Below are positions 1-9,385 of a DNA stretch of 35,007 nucleotides, piece by piece. Position 1 is the first letter of the stretch, and every line of letters starts with the position of its first letter. The stretch lies in contig BFEA01000311.1 in the NCBI GenBank assembly GCA_003427395.1, positions 1,065,094-1,100,100 on the forward strand, written 5' to 3'. The translations under genes were made by a program, and so were the position numbers. Under the pieces are notes generated by a model. The model made no database searches and was not told the origin of the DNA. It saw nothing but the letters and a program-made list of their open reading frames with translations. Source of the stretch: Chara braunii (taxonomy: Eukaryota; Streptophyta; Charophyceae; Charales; Characeae).

Positions 1-530
1 GATGGTCAGTTCTCAAGTAGAAGAACCTATCAAGCAGATAGTTCTTTCAGAGGACAAGTGCTTTGTAGAGGGCATAGAGTTCCTTTCGTAGGTGAATTTT
101 GCCAATTTCTTTGATGGCATCTTCTTGATCGTGCACTCAATCGGCCTCCACTTTTTCCCTTCCTACTGAGCCAGCACTGCTCAAATGTCATATTGCCTCG
201 CATCAATGGTCACAATGACTGGCCTCTCCAGATCAGGAACCATGAGATCCTCATGATATGTAAGGGCGTACTTCAACCTTCTGAAAGTAGCCTCACACAC
301 TTTTGGCCATTCCCATGGTGTCTCAAGGCGTGCTAGATTAGTCTAAAGAGGTCACCGTACTATAACTCTTTACGGAATTGCGATAGTAGTCACACATCCC
401 AAAGAATCATTTGACCTCAGTCACAGACTGAGATCGTGACCAGTTACAAATGTTAGCCACCTTTGCATCTCCGGGCCCTTCCGCAGATATCTCATGACCC
501 AAGTACAAGATTCTAATACGATTGAATTTG
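1..530 (-). pseudogene. Ty3/gypsy RT C-terminus and RNase H, partial
   Basis: Minus-strand reading from about 530 gives RILYLGHEISAEGP, SQSVTEVK and FFGMCDYY, the RT thumb signature (YLGHxIS...FLG..xYYR). Further on it gives LTYHEDLMVPDLERPVIVTI, then AVLAQ, EGKKWRPIE and KMPSKKLAKFTYER, the start of the RNase H domain that follows RT in these elements. Stops occur inside both parts, and the usual TDAS is changed to IDAR. The gene continues beyond position 1. Confidence 0.85.
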
Positions 531-559
531 CAAGTCCGAAGTTTGTTGCGTACAATTGC

Positions 560-900
560 CGACGAAGTTCGTCAAACTCGTCGCCATCCTATAGATCCTC
601 CCCTTTGGGGTTTTAACCCCTTGGATTACCTCTATAGCATGGACAATCTCCCTGTCTACAACTTAAAGGCACCTCAAATAGATCGAGACACTTCACAACA
701 ACAGTTTGTATCTCTGGGGGTATTTTAATGACACCCCCTTTCTCAAAAAGTAAAACTAAGTACATACTCTTCTTTTGGTTTTGTTTATAGTAATTATAGA
801 ATGCACTCGCACACATACACCCATAAAAGTCAACTAACCTGCTAACTTTATACTTAGCCAACCTAACGGTTCTCCCATCAGGTAACGCATGCTTAAGCAC
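560..900 (-). pseudogene. Protease-RT linker and N-terminal edge of RT
   Basis: The minus-strand frame holds LPDGRTVRLAKYKVSRLV, then two overlapping frames give GRIYRM and EFDELRRQL. The last two are the 'G.IYRMSP.EL.ELR.QL' segment that opens the RT domain of Ty3/gypsy elements. A frameshift separates them near 570-590. The reading then jumps straight to the C-terminal part of RT (see the next entry), so most of the palm, including the YxDD box, is absent. Confidence 0.75.
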
Positions 901-1110
901 TTTTCGATCTCAGTCGAACTAGGGCTTGACAACCTCAAGGTAATACATACCCAACATGTCAAACGTCAAGTCGTCACTAATCAAAAACGAAATCTTATGA
1001 TCGAGTTCTCATCCTCCATAAGAGAAATCGCAGACCACATCTTTAACGTAGTCCTCGGCCAACATGCGCTCTTTATTAGCTAGAGTAGATTCTACAAGTC
1101 TACTTAAGTG

Positions 1111-1473
1111 CTACACCCGATCCCCAAGGCGGGGTCTCTCATCACAGTCGCAAGTTATGAAGTTTCGTGTAGATTCAATGTCTAAGAAGGCACCACACTT
1201 GCTGCCACCTACACCGACGTCTACAATGAAATGCTCCCCTTTTGGACCTCTGGACAAAACCACCCAAGACTCGCGATGGTCCCTTGTCGATCGCTCGATT
1301 TCTAAGTTTTTCAAAGCTTCACACACATCCAACGAACAAAGTGTCGTTTGCTCTACCGACCACAATGAGTAAAAGCAGTTACAACTTTTCCCGATCAAAA
1401 CTGTTTCCTCCAGTGGTGCTCGTAGAAGCACCACTGTGGGCAAAAGATCCCTCAAAACCACCTTCGGACGCAA
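1111..1473 (-). pseudogene. Ty3/gypsy aspartic protease remnant
   Basis: The 120-codon minus-strand ORF contains FIVDVGVGGSKCGAFLDIES followed by TRNFI. This aligns with the retrotransposon protease pattern in which a beta strand leads to the D-[ST]-G-A active site and then a [ST]xxF[IV] stretch. Here the D-[ST]-G core has become DIES, so the conserved glycine is lost and the enzyme would be dead. The protease normally cuts the Gag-Pol polyprotein. It sits between the zinc knuckle and the start of RT, as expected. Confidence 0.7.
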
Positions 1474-1498
1474 TTTTTCGAGAAACCTTCGTGTTCTT

Positions 1499-1540
1499 GC
1501 ACTTAAACTGCTGATGGTCGTACTTGTCGCAATTAATGCA
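1499..1540 (-). pseudogene. Gag CCHC zinc knuckle
   Basis: Reading the minus strand from 1540 to 1499 gives CINCDKYDHQQFKC, an exact C-x2-C-x4-H-x4-C zinc knuckle, the nucleic-acid-binding motif at the C-terminus of Ty3/gypsy gag. It lies between the gag capsid region and the protease, as expected for the element. Confidence 0.85.
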
Positions 1541-1837
1541 AGCCCCTCACTAACATCGATTTATCCACACATCTTCATCCATGTCATCCCTCACCCAAGT
1601 CCAAATCTTGTTCGAGTTTTGTTCCTACCCGTCACTTTTTCGTTCACCACCCTTCCCACGATCAACTGCCTATACTTCTGTTATGTCGGCAAGGTTGCTA
1701 CTCTCTGCACTATCCTCCATGCCTATCTCTCTCCCCTCCACAAGTTCAAAAAGATCATCAATCTCGATTTGATTCCCATCAGAATCAACCATCATCAAAT
1801 GACTTCCCTTCTTCTTCCACTCTTATCGAGTCTTTTT

Positions 1838-2470
1838 TTATCTTCCATCCACGGTTGTCTGTTGATCCCCTCCCAACCTTGCCTCCAAGTCTATGGCCTT
1901 GTTGTTGAAAGACTCGAGGCCGTGATACTCAACGCTGGCCTCACTAGCCAACAGATTCTTGATGTTTGTGGGAAGACATCTCAAAAACATGGTTGCAAGG
2001 ACTTGGCGATCATAGCGAACTCCCAGTGCTACTAATTCCTCCACGACACTTGTGAGTTCTCCCGCCATCTTGAACATGTTAGTGTCAAGACGGGTCAACG
2101 CATCAGTGGCTTGTTAACCCTGCTGAGGGTTTCGCCAACGCACCTTCACTAGGTCCATGATGCTTCAGAGTGTCTAGGTATGCGCCCAGTCTTTCATCCG
2201 TCTGGTGAAACCCTTTGTCGTTATATACCAATTCAGCCATCTTGTTGCCGAGTCTTCCAAGTAAGACGCAATAGCGGTCACCTCGTCCTCGCGCAGTGTA
2301 CGCTTGGCCCTTAGCCACAATGGAACCATCCTCATCCACGTGTCGAGGGCCTCATCGTTCTTGTCTCCTCTGAAGACAGTCAAGGGTTTCCCTAGTGTCT
2401 TCGGGTACCAAGGTTCCTGGGGTCCAATCTGTCCGACTGGCTGAGCCGTTGACTGGACCGACTGCTGCAC
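1838..2470 (-). pseudogene. Ty3/gypsy gag (capsid region), broken
   Basis: Two consecutive minus-strand frames give gag-like protein. The first (2470-2174) contains LTVFRGDKNDEALDTWM and later LEDSATRWLNWY, the pattern of the retrotransposon gag domain (a WL..A/DA.RW-type helix region). The second (2098-1838) contains LVALGVRYDRQVLATMFLR and LPTNIKNLL, typical of the second half of the same domain. A frame change and short insertion lie between 2100 and 2174. Gag forms the virus-like particle that packages element RNA; this copy cannot make an intact one. Confidence 0.82.
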
Positions 2471-3273
2471 TGAACGTGCTGCAGCTGGAAGTCAAGACGA
2501 AGAAGCAACAGTCTAGCTGCTCCTGCTGACGTACCGCTTGGTATTATGCCGTAAACAGTCACAAAGGGGTCTGCCGTCGCTAGTGGAGGCAACCAGCTGC
2601 CTGCGGCCGGATACTAGGCCCACCACCAGGTATGGAAGTACACATACATGCCCAGCAATCCCGCCTCGAGGATCTTTGACATGTTGTCAAGGGTCGAGTC
2701 ATCTAACGCTTCTATTGCAGCCCTGCCTGCCCTTCTATTCTGTAATCTGATTTTCGGATCATTTTCCTGTTTCTAATTTCTGTTTCTCTTTTGGTAGCTT
2801 CTCTAAGTTCCTTCTCTTACCGTAAGCAAATTAACTCCACTTGTTGAGTTCGATTGGCTCTCTAGTTGCTTCTATGGGTGTATGTATTCAGAGGTAGCCA
2901 TAAGCAAAAAGGCCGGTTGTACACAGAGCCTACCATCTAACTATCAGAGATGCCTGCAGTAGACGTAGCCTGCAAACTGGTGTTCGATTGCCTCTCTAGT
3001 GCTGTTAACCCTGGGACGTAGTAGCAGAGGTAGCCATAGCTCCACAGTTCCTACTCTCGATGTCGGTACTTGCTTCGCTGCTGTTGCCGCTGCCAGGACT
3101 TGCTCCGCTGCTGCTGCTGCTTCCCTAGCCAAACGTTCATCGGTTGCCCCCCGTCGTATAGCTCTCTCTCCCCCAGGAGGTAAGGCTTGATGCTTGCTCG
3201 CTATCCTAAACGACGTTAACTGTGTCACCCTCCTTGCTTCAGGTCTATCCTCCCCACGATCTTGTCCGCTCAT

Positions 3274-5950
3274 CTATTAGGCAGAACACTCTCCACTAGT
3301 GCCCTCTATGAGGCCTACAACGGAACAGCAGGTTTCTAACCAATTTGAGAAACTAATAATAATCAATTATTCGGCAAGTCACATGGGCTACCGATCAAGT
3401 GGTGCCAACAACATTTACACAGGCTGAGCAAATGATCTGTATCCCTATTTCGATTAGTTCTCTTACTGGCTATGGTAGACTACTACAGTTGTAGTCTGAA
3501 ACCGTTTGTTAGGTGTTAGTGACACCTTAACTAATCAAAAATAAAAATAAGTCACTTGCGCAGATGGATGTTGAAATGGTAATAAACTTGTTTGTCTATG
3601 TGCATCAATTAGAACCCTCCCTTCCCCTGTATCCAACGATCCTGGCTGCATCATCAAGCCGCAGTGTCTGACGTGTTCACAACTGCCCACCCCCGTGCCC
3701 AGGAACCCGCTTATGACCAGCACTGCCCCTTACTTATCCTCGCGTGCAACGAGCCTTACATCCGGCTGATCTGGCTGATCAAGAGGCAATTTAAGAACAG
3801 CGCAGGAAGTCCTCCGGAATTATTTAACATCGCACACAAGATGAGGATCATGTTCAGTTCAGATCCCGCCAGAGGTTTTTTATAGGCGGTCTGGTTGACA
3901 TCTCACATAGGACTGGTCAGTCCATGTTCCCTCTAAAGCGCAGCAAGGGCTTAAGGATAAAGCAGCAAAGCATGCGTGCTCTACTCCCATGGACTGGCAT
4001 GGTGACCGCGACCCGTGCTTCGACCAGGGCCCTTCAGAGACACCGCCTTCTCCTTCCAGATGCACCACCACAAGAATGTTGCCTCTCAAGCTGGAGCGCT
4101 AACGACTCCTAAACCAGAAGAGGACACGAGGACAATCTATTTGGACTTGCTTCCTCGCGGTACACAGAGATTGAGATGGGAACATCATGCAAGGGAACAA
4201 CGTGCCTGAAAATAGCTGCCCCCAACCACAGATTTTTCACCAATTGAGCCTTCGTGCATTTCGATGACTGGTCATAGCCTCGGTACCACAGACAATGCAA
4301 TAGAGTGCCACCTCAGCCAAAATGCCATGTCATCATGCTCTCATCATCTCGCATACATCCGCTGTTGCCACAACTCCCACGCTGTTGCCACAGCCATCCG
4401 GTGACACTCCCCTCTACCCGGTAGTCACCTACAACAAGCCAGCGCCAATGTATCCTTTCCGCGTAGAAGTTTCTTCACCACACGAAGTAATAAAGTCGTC
4501 GGGGCCAGAGATTGTGATATCGAACCAGCTCCGATACCAAGTTGCAAGGATTATGAGCGGGACCAATAAACAGAAAACCACGTTGCAAAATCACGACAAA
4601 GCTCAGATAGCCGATGACCCAGAAGAATGCACCAAGATACCATTCCAATAAGAGCAATACAATGAACTCTGATGTCAATGTCGCCACACTCTGGACACCA
4701 ACATGGTATCCACTCTCTCCTACTGTGTGGCGCCTCGCACCCATCCTACTCTAATCAACCTATCTAGCTTATCTACGTTCTTGCAGCCAGATCACATCGC
4801 TGTTGAAGACCGATGTACATTGAAAACTTAGCCAATGCCGACCACCTCAACAATTCATCTCTCCTACCCGAACACCACCGTCACCATCTCCAAGAACTCG
4901 CACGCTCAGCCCAGCCATGGTCGCCATGGCAGTGCGGCCCACTGCCACCGCAGTGCCCTCACCGCTTGGCCCCCGCATGCACCCCAGCCTGCCCACATAG
5001 CGCAGCCAGGCCTGCCTGCATAGCCCGTGCAGCAGCATGGCTGCAATGCCTGCACACGCCAGAATGCCCCAGCGCTGGGGCAGACACTTTCCTTCATGGA
5101 AACTGTGCCCGTGTTTGGTGGGCCTGACAAGGTGTGTGGGAGGCCCAGTAGCTTGCCTCTGCCGCCAAGTGTCTGAGCCCGGGCCCAGTTTCCGATACTG
5201 CCCTGGGCCCCATGCAGTTGGGCAGATTTGGGCAGCCACACAAGTGTTCACCGCATTTTCATTGGCTCTCCACTCATGTGTGACCGCAATGCTGCTCCCT
5301 CATTGGTGATGCGTATGCGATTGCATACTTACCATCCCGTGATGTGTCAGCCTCACACAGCCTGTGCCCACGTCGCAACCACCTGAGCCCTGGGCTCAAC
5401 TGTACAGCGCAGCCCTTGCTTCTGGAAAGAGCCTGTAGGCTCACATTTCTCAGTAACCAACTGGTGTGCTGCGACTGTCTGAATCCCCACATACGGGAAA
5501 ATGTCAAAAACAGGCCTCTCGTGGATATTCAGGCCCACCTTCACTAAGGGCGGGCACAGACTTTCTAGTGGCCGTGGCTCAGAACACTTGTATGTCTGAT
5601 ATCGGCCCCACGAGGGCTCATTCCTCGCACATTGATGAGATTTCTGAAAATTTTCAAGATTTCTGAAATTGGGATTTTGGCAAATTTCACGAAAGTGCAC
5701 TTCTGCCTTGCTGTTTTATAGGTGCTTTTTTTTTTTCCCCCACAGGTATTTAACATAATCTCCAATCCATGAATTGGTAATAAATTCGGTTAAAATGCCA
5801 CTTTGGATTTTCCTAGAAAAAAAGTGAAAAAAAAATCATATGAATCAATCGAATTAGAAAATGTTGATTTGCAAGAAAGTTGAAATTCACTAATTCTTAA
5901 ATTCAAACTCCACGAGAATTTATCTGAAAATTCGAGAGGGAAATCACTGT
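3274..5950. other. Unassigned intergenic stretch
   Basis: No gene, RNA or repeat family is recognisable here. The stretch 4840-5250 is GC-rich and opens long overlapping frames on both strands, which is a composition effect. The stretch 5700-5940 is AT-rich. Short ORFs exist but show no family motif. Confidence 0.5.
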
Positions 5951-6252
5951 TGACTTTCCAATTTTGGTGGGTGCTCAGTTAGTCTTTTTTCTATTCTGGA
6001 GCTATGTCGAGAGAAGTCGGTCCATCGATGTGTGGTTTTGTGCCGAGGTGGTTCGCCTTCTGCTGATAAATGGAAGGTTTGCGACGTGCGTACGATGGTT
6101 CCGTTGTCTCGTGTGTTTTTGGTCGTGGGTTGTTCTGTCATGCTCGATGATGGATTAGAGATGGGGTAACTATTACCTTTGAGTCGGTCGTCCCCTTTCT
6201 TAGTCAATCCTTAGCCCTCAAGCCGTCTCTGATCCGTTTACTTAGTGCTCCA

Positions 6253-6359
6253 TTTGAATCCCTTGTGGTGGCGTTTACGGAGGTGCGAACTTTCAGTCTC
6301 TTCGTTCGTGGTCTTTTGAATCCCTTGTGGTGGCGTTTACGGCGGTGCGAACTTTCAGT
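6253..6359 (+). repeat. Direct repeat pair in 5' region of the retroelement
   Basis: A unit of about 45 bases beginning TTTGAATCCCTTGTGGTGGC starts at 6253 and again at 6315, a period of 62, with one internal base difference. It lies immediately upstream of the opened reading frame at 6362. Confidence 0.85.
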
Positions 6360-6361
6360 GA

Positions 6362-7180
6362 GAAACGGACACGTGGGAGGTTAAGGTGCATTTTGTCAAA
6401 AAGTTTTCGGCAAGATTTGGGGTGCAAATTAGAGAACGGTTGGTGATCAAGCTGGTTTATGATGATAATATTAAGAAGTCACAGGTGAGGAAAATTGGTG
6501 CGAGATTAGTACAGGAGTTAAATATCCCATCGGCATGGAAGGATACCCTGACACGTCGTATGCGGGTGGTCTGGTGCCGTAATCGTACAGTTGGTGATTT
6601 TTTGCATAACTTTCATAAATACGCACGAAAAAGTGATGCGAGTTGTCAGTGTGGGTTGTCTAATACCGGTCTTCCAAAAAAAGACGGGCATGTAGCTTTT
6701 CGGATCTCAGAGTTGGACCTCTTTCCTGCCTGGATTAAGAATAGTAAGAATGTTCTCAGACCTTCTCGTTCTAATTCTCCGGCCGCCCTAAAGAGACAGG
6801 TTTTAGACGCCTTCCACTCTCATTCTTCTCTCCCCCCTCTTAAATCTAACTCCTGTTTTTCGTGACCTCAGGTCTGGTTTCTGTTTGACTGATAGTTCGT
6901 CGTCTTCTAGTAAGGAGTACAGTGAAGATGATCTGCAACATTTCTGTGTGAAGCTACAAGGAATGGTGTGTTGCCCACTTGATCATAATATGGGGGATAC
7001 TTACGCATGCTGTCCCGTGGATTATCGCTCTGGCATGGAGAAGCTGTTTTTACAAAATAACGCCTTTTCGGTAAGTGAGAATGGGGAACGGTTCGTGTTG
7101 GATGCAGTAGCTGTGACTTACAAGGAAACTTATACATACGCACAGGGCAGAATGAATCAAATAAGGGCGCGAAGGCCACT
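6362..7180 (+). pseudogene. Penelope-like polyprotein, N-terminal part
   Basis: From 6362 (after an in-frame stop at 6359) an open frame runs to 6865. It contains VVWCRNRTVGDFLHNF followed by CQCG, which recalls the basic 'R..x.L.D.L' plus cysteine segment found in some LINE and Penelope proteins. A frame change near 6850 leads to a second frame (FRDLRSGFCLTDSSSSSS...) that ends at the 76-bp duplication near 7181. This second frame has CCPLDHNMGD followed by VDYRSGMEKLF. I read it as a variant of the 'DKG...Y...L' motif that precedes RT in Penelope-like proteins. Assignment rests on position and weak pattern similarity. Confidence 0.6.
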
Positions 7181-7332
7181 CTGGCTTATTTATTTATTTT
7201 ATTTATATAATAATAAGGCAACTTGAGTTGGAGAGCCGCGTGATGGGCGACCATCTCTGGCTTATTTATTTATTTTATTTATATAATAATAAGGCAACTT
7301 GAGTTGGAGAGCCGTGTGATGGGCGACCATCT
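7181..7332 (+). repeat. 76-bp tandem duplication containing part of domain V
   Basis: Units 7181-7256 and 7257-7332 differ at a single base (7239 C, 7315 T). Each starts CTGGCTTATTTATTTATTTT and ends GGGCGACCATCT, so the left unit repeats the first 24 nt of the domain V-like segment (7233-7256) without its 3' half. Confidence 0.95.
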
Positions 7333-7342
7333 CGCACGGTTC
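7309..7342 (+). ncRNA. Group II intron domain V-like hairpin
   Basis: This 34-nt segment is the canonical length of group II intron domain V. It starts with GAGCCG, containing the AGC catalytic triad, and ends ACGGTTC. The outer stem pairs 7309-7316 with 7335-7342 (8 bp, including one G-U). The two-base CG bulge sits at 7333-7334. The inner stem GATGG/CCATC closes on a GCGA (GNRA) loop. Compared with the well-known yeast aI5-gamma domain V, the outer and inner stem differences are compensatory. The segment interrupts the retroelement reading frame. It may be an organellar intron fragment inserted in the nucleus. The rest of an intron (domains I-IV) is not seen. Confidence 0.78.
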
Positions 7343-7429
7343 GGAGAGCACTTGTTACGACCGTCTAGGATCGACTCTTTCTTCGAGCCTAGCGGTGGAA
7401 CTCTAGACTCTATTCGTGTTCTAATGAAA

Positions 7430-8767
7430 TTATGTACCCGTAAAAAATGGCCGGGAAGTCCTGGCCAAAGGGACTGGAGGCGGTTGGAAAATGGAAAACC
7501 GATGGTGAATTCCGGCAAGCTTATTGTCTACCAAAATTCAAGGACACTGACCGGTGGAGTCCAATTTGTCCATCCTTTCCTGAGTGCTCTGCTGTTGGGG
7601 GGAAGTTGATATCTAAAGCGGATAATTGTATGTTGTGGAATTTGCCCCGTGGATCTAACCTTAATCTGAGGTGCACTGAGGACTTGATGGACAGTATTAA
7701 GGACGTTAACAAGTGTGTTAAGAAGAATGAAGGGTTGGTAGGAGCATCGTACGATGTGAAGGAAATGTTTTCTAATCTCCCTTATCCCTCTATTTTGCAG
7801 GCTGTTTCGTGGGCTGTTGATTTTTGGGAAAATGAGTATACGGGGGTTGCTGTGAGAAGACGAGGAAAAGAACCCAAACTGGTAAAAAGGCAAGGGGAAG
7901 AAGGCTGGCTGGTTTTGGGTTTTCGTTTGATCTTTGCGTTCCTAGACTACGAGCTTCAGAATACTTCTGTTATGGCTGCCGGCTGCCTTCTGCGACAGAA
8001 TGTGGGTATACCTATGGACAAATCTTCTAGCCCGGCTCTAGCCTGCCTGCTGTGTGCGTACAACGAGTTTCTGTTTCTTTCTTCATTAGGATCAAGATAG
8101 GGCCTTGTTCCATGGATTTCGATTAGTTGATGACGTGTCCGTTTTTTGTGAGATATCAGAAGGGAGAAGAAGCCGATTTGGCACAAGCTTTGCAGATTCT
8201 GAGTAGGTTCCAGAACAGTTATGATAGTAATTTGACACTGGAACAGACGAATGTTGGTGACAGTTGGGAGTACCTGGGTTGCATGCTGAAGATCCTTAAC
8301 AAGGAAGGAAAGGTGGTGAGTTTGCCGTGTCATAAGAATCAGCGGGTACCGGTGAAGGATCGATTGGTTTTTCAGAGCATACAGGACTTCTGTTCTTTTT
8401 CAGATAAACAGGAAAAGATTGCGGTGGTCTGTTCTTTTTTGCATCGAGCCAAGCGTTTTGCCTCTGTTCCGGGTACGGAGGTCCCTTTCCTGTTTACTCT
8501 GAAGATGGAGTTGTGGAAACGATCATATCCTGATGAAATATTTGACAATGCTCTTATCAACTTTTCAAGGAAAAACGGGGGGATATTACAACAGTGGATA
8601 CCAGTACTGACCAATTGGGATGGGGACTGTCGGTCCAAGGGCCTATAAAGGGTGGTCCTGGGCTTTTGGTAAAGGCTGGTGGTATCGTTGACCCTTTGAG
8701 ATTGGGTTATGAGGATTCGCTATGGCGACCTGTGAGAAGAGAGAAATGGAAGGAAAAGTTTTTTTGA
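7430..8767 (+). pseudogene. Penelope-like reverse transcriptase core, frameshifted
   Basis: RT motifs occur in order. EFRQAYCLPKFKDTDRW is the LPK..K..RP-type motif. GLVGASYDVKEMFSNLP is motif A, with Asp at codon 103 of the 7447 frame. GIPMDKSSSPALACLLCAYN is motif B, with a Gly changed to Asp. FRLVDD at 8120-8134 is motif C with the catalytic Asp pair. SNLTLEQTN and WEYLGCMLKI form a thumb-like segment. Frames change at about 7450, 8095 (one extra A), 8146 (one extra T) and 8620. The last frame shift continues through WGLSVQGPIKGG to a stop at 8765-8767. The enzyme would copy element RNA into DNA, but this copy cannot encode it intact. Confidence 0.75.
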
Positions 8768-9095
8768 TCGCTTTTTTCGGTACTGAGTACGAGTTAGTCA
8801 CTTACGGATGTTGAATTAGTGCCCTGCGGTATATATTTTTTTGATCGGTACTCGGTACAAGTTGGGTACCCACGGGTTTGAACCGGTCACGTGGGGTATA
8901 TTTTTTCAGAGATTCCGGACGTGCTTTTTGGGGGTACGTGAGCCTTTTGTGATCTGTCGTAGTATAGCTGACTGTCCTTAAACCTGTGACATAGGTAATG
9001 GGCTGTTCTTAGGTACGTGTAGTTTTTTCTGAAAGCATTTACAGTCCATCCCATTCTTTAAATAGGACCAGTCAGAATCAGTTCCCTACCGACAA

Positions 9096-9144
9096 GACCC
9101 CTGATGAGTGCTGGCATTGGCGGTCAGCCGAAACCGGTCGGGTC
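9096..9144 (+). ncRNA. Type I hammerhead ribozyme
   Basis: Core CTGATGA (9101-9107) and GAAA (9130-9133) are both present. Stem I pairs GACCC (9096-9100) with GGGTC (9140-9144). Stem II pairs G9108 with C9129 and then 9110-9115 with 9123-9128, with one bulged U and a 7-nt loop. Stem III is minimal: A9133-U9138 and C9134-G9137 around a two-base loop. The predicted cleavage is after C9139 (GUC). Very short stem III type I hammerheads are the form described in Penelope-like elements, where they process the element RNA. It lies 333 bases after the RT stop. Extension of stem I beyond 5 bp was not resolved. Confidence 0.87.
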
Positions 9145-9355
9145 GCTACGCCAACCGGATGCTTGCATTCGGATCTGTGTTTCAAGTTATTTTGACGACG
9201 ATAACGTCGCGTTCGGGATTCTTTCATGACTTGGGCTACTTTCGCCCCCTTGCTGACCTACCTAGCCATGTCTTTGTCGTATTTGTAAGTGTGTTGTGTG
9301 GCTTGACTTTGGTTCGTGCTTTGGTCGCTGTTTTTCGAAGAATCTGTGAAGTAAC

Positions 9356-9385
9356 GTCGTTATAACGACAGCTCCGTTAACGGAG
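9356..9385. repeat. Two adjacent perfect palindromes
   Basis: GTCGTTATAACGAC (9356-9369) and CTCCGTTAACGGAG (9372-9385) are each perfect 14-bp palindromes separated by two bases. They lie where the retroelement 3' region seems to end. They may be a 3' recognition or termination structure; the role is unknown. Confidence 0.9.

Larger units (their letters stand above)
1..3273 (-). mobile_element. Decayed Ty3/gypsy LTR retrotransposon, 3' end cut by window edge
   Basis: On the minus strand the order gag, CCHC knuckle, aspartic protease, RT, RNase H can be followed from about 3273 down to 1. This is the Ty3/gypsy order; the integrase would lie off the left edge. Every domain is interrupted by stops or frameshifts, and the catalytic centre of RT is deleted, so this copy cannot be autonomous. 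The 5' limit is uncertain: an alanine-rich ORF at 3273-2944 may be the start of gag, but I could not identify an LTR or a primer-binding site between 3273 and 3560. Domain identity is secure from motif order; family assignment below Ty3/gypsy is not attempted. Confidence 0.88.
6253..9385 (+). mobile_element. Penelope-like retroelement, degenerate copy
   Basis: The element has a 5' region with a 62-bp-spaced direct repeat, one long broken coding region (6362-8767), a 3' untranslated region with a hammerhead ribozyme core (9096-9144), and two perfect palindromes (9356-9385) where the similarity may end. The RT motifs (DVKEMFSNLP, GIPMxKSSSP, LVDD) are nearest to Penelope-like elements. Hammerhead ribozymes are also a known hallmark of Penelope-like elements. 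No GIY-YIG endonuclease is seen after the RT, so it would be an endonuclease-lacking type or a truncated one. True ends and target-site duplications were not found. Confidence 0.7.

Noticed and set aside
1436-2035. 199-codon plus-strand ORF
   Set aside because: It is the antisense of the gag-protease part of the minus-strand Ty3/gypsy element.
3274-3560. 5' LTR and primer-binding site of the Ty3/gypsy element
   Set aside because: No initiator-tRNA-complementary site or TG...CA bounded repeat could be identified, and a second LTR is outside the window.
4475-4744. 89-codon hydrophobic minus-strand ORF (VLLLLEWYLGAFFWVIGYLS)
   Set aside because: It looks like one or two membrane segments, but no family motif, no splice-linked neighbours and no second conserved block could be found.
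4847-5251. Overlapping long ORFs on both strands in a GC-rich stretch
   Set aside because: Open frames in all phases follow from composition; no recognisable protein.
7361-7395. Confident group II domain VI annotation
   Set aside because: A stem exists, but the spacer from domain V is too long and no branch-point or 3' splice site is evident, so it is kept only as a finding.
9108-9365. 85-codon ORF after the retroelement
   Set aside because: It begins inside the hammerhead ribozyme and shows no motif; it is more likely untranslated element sequence.
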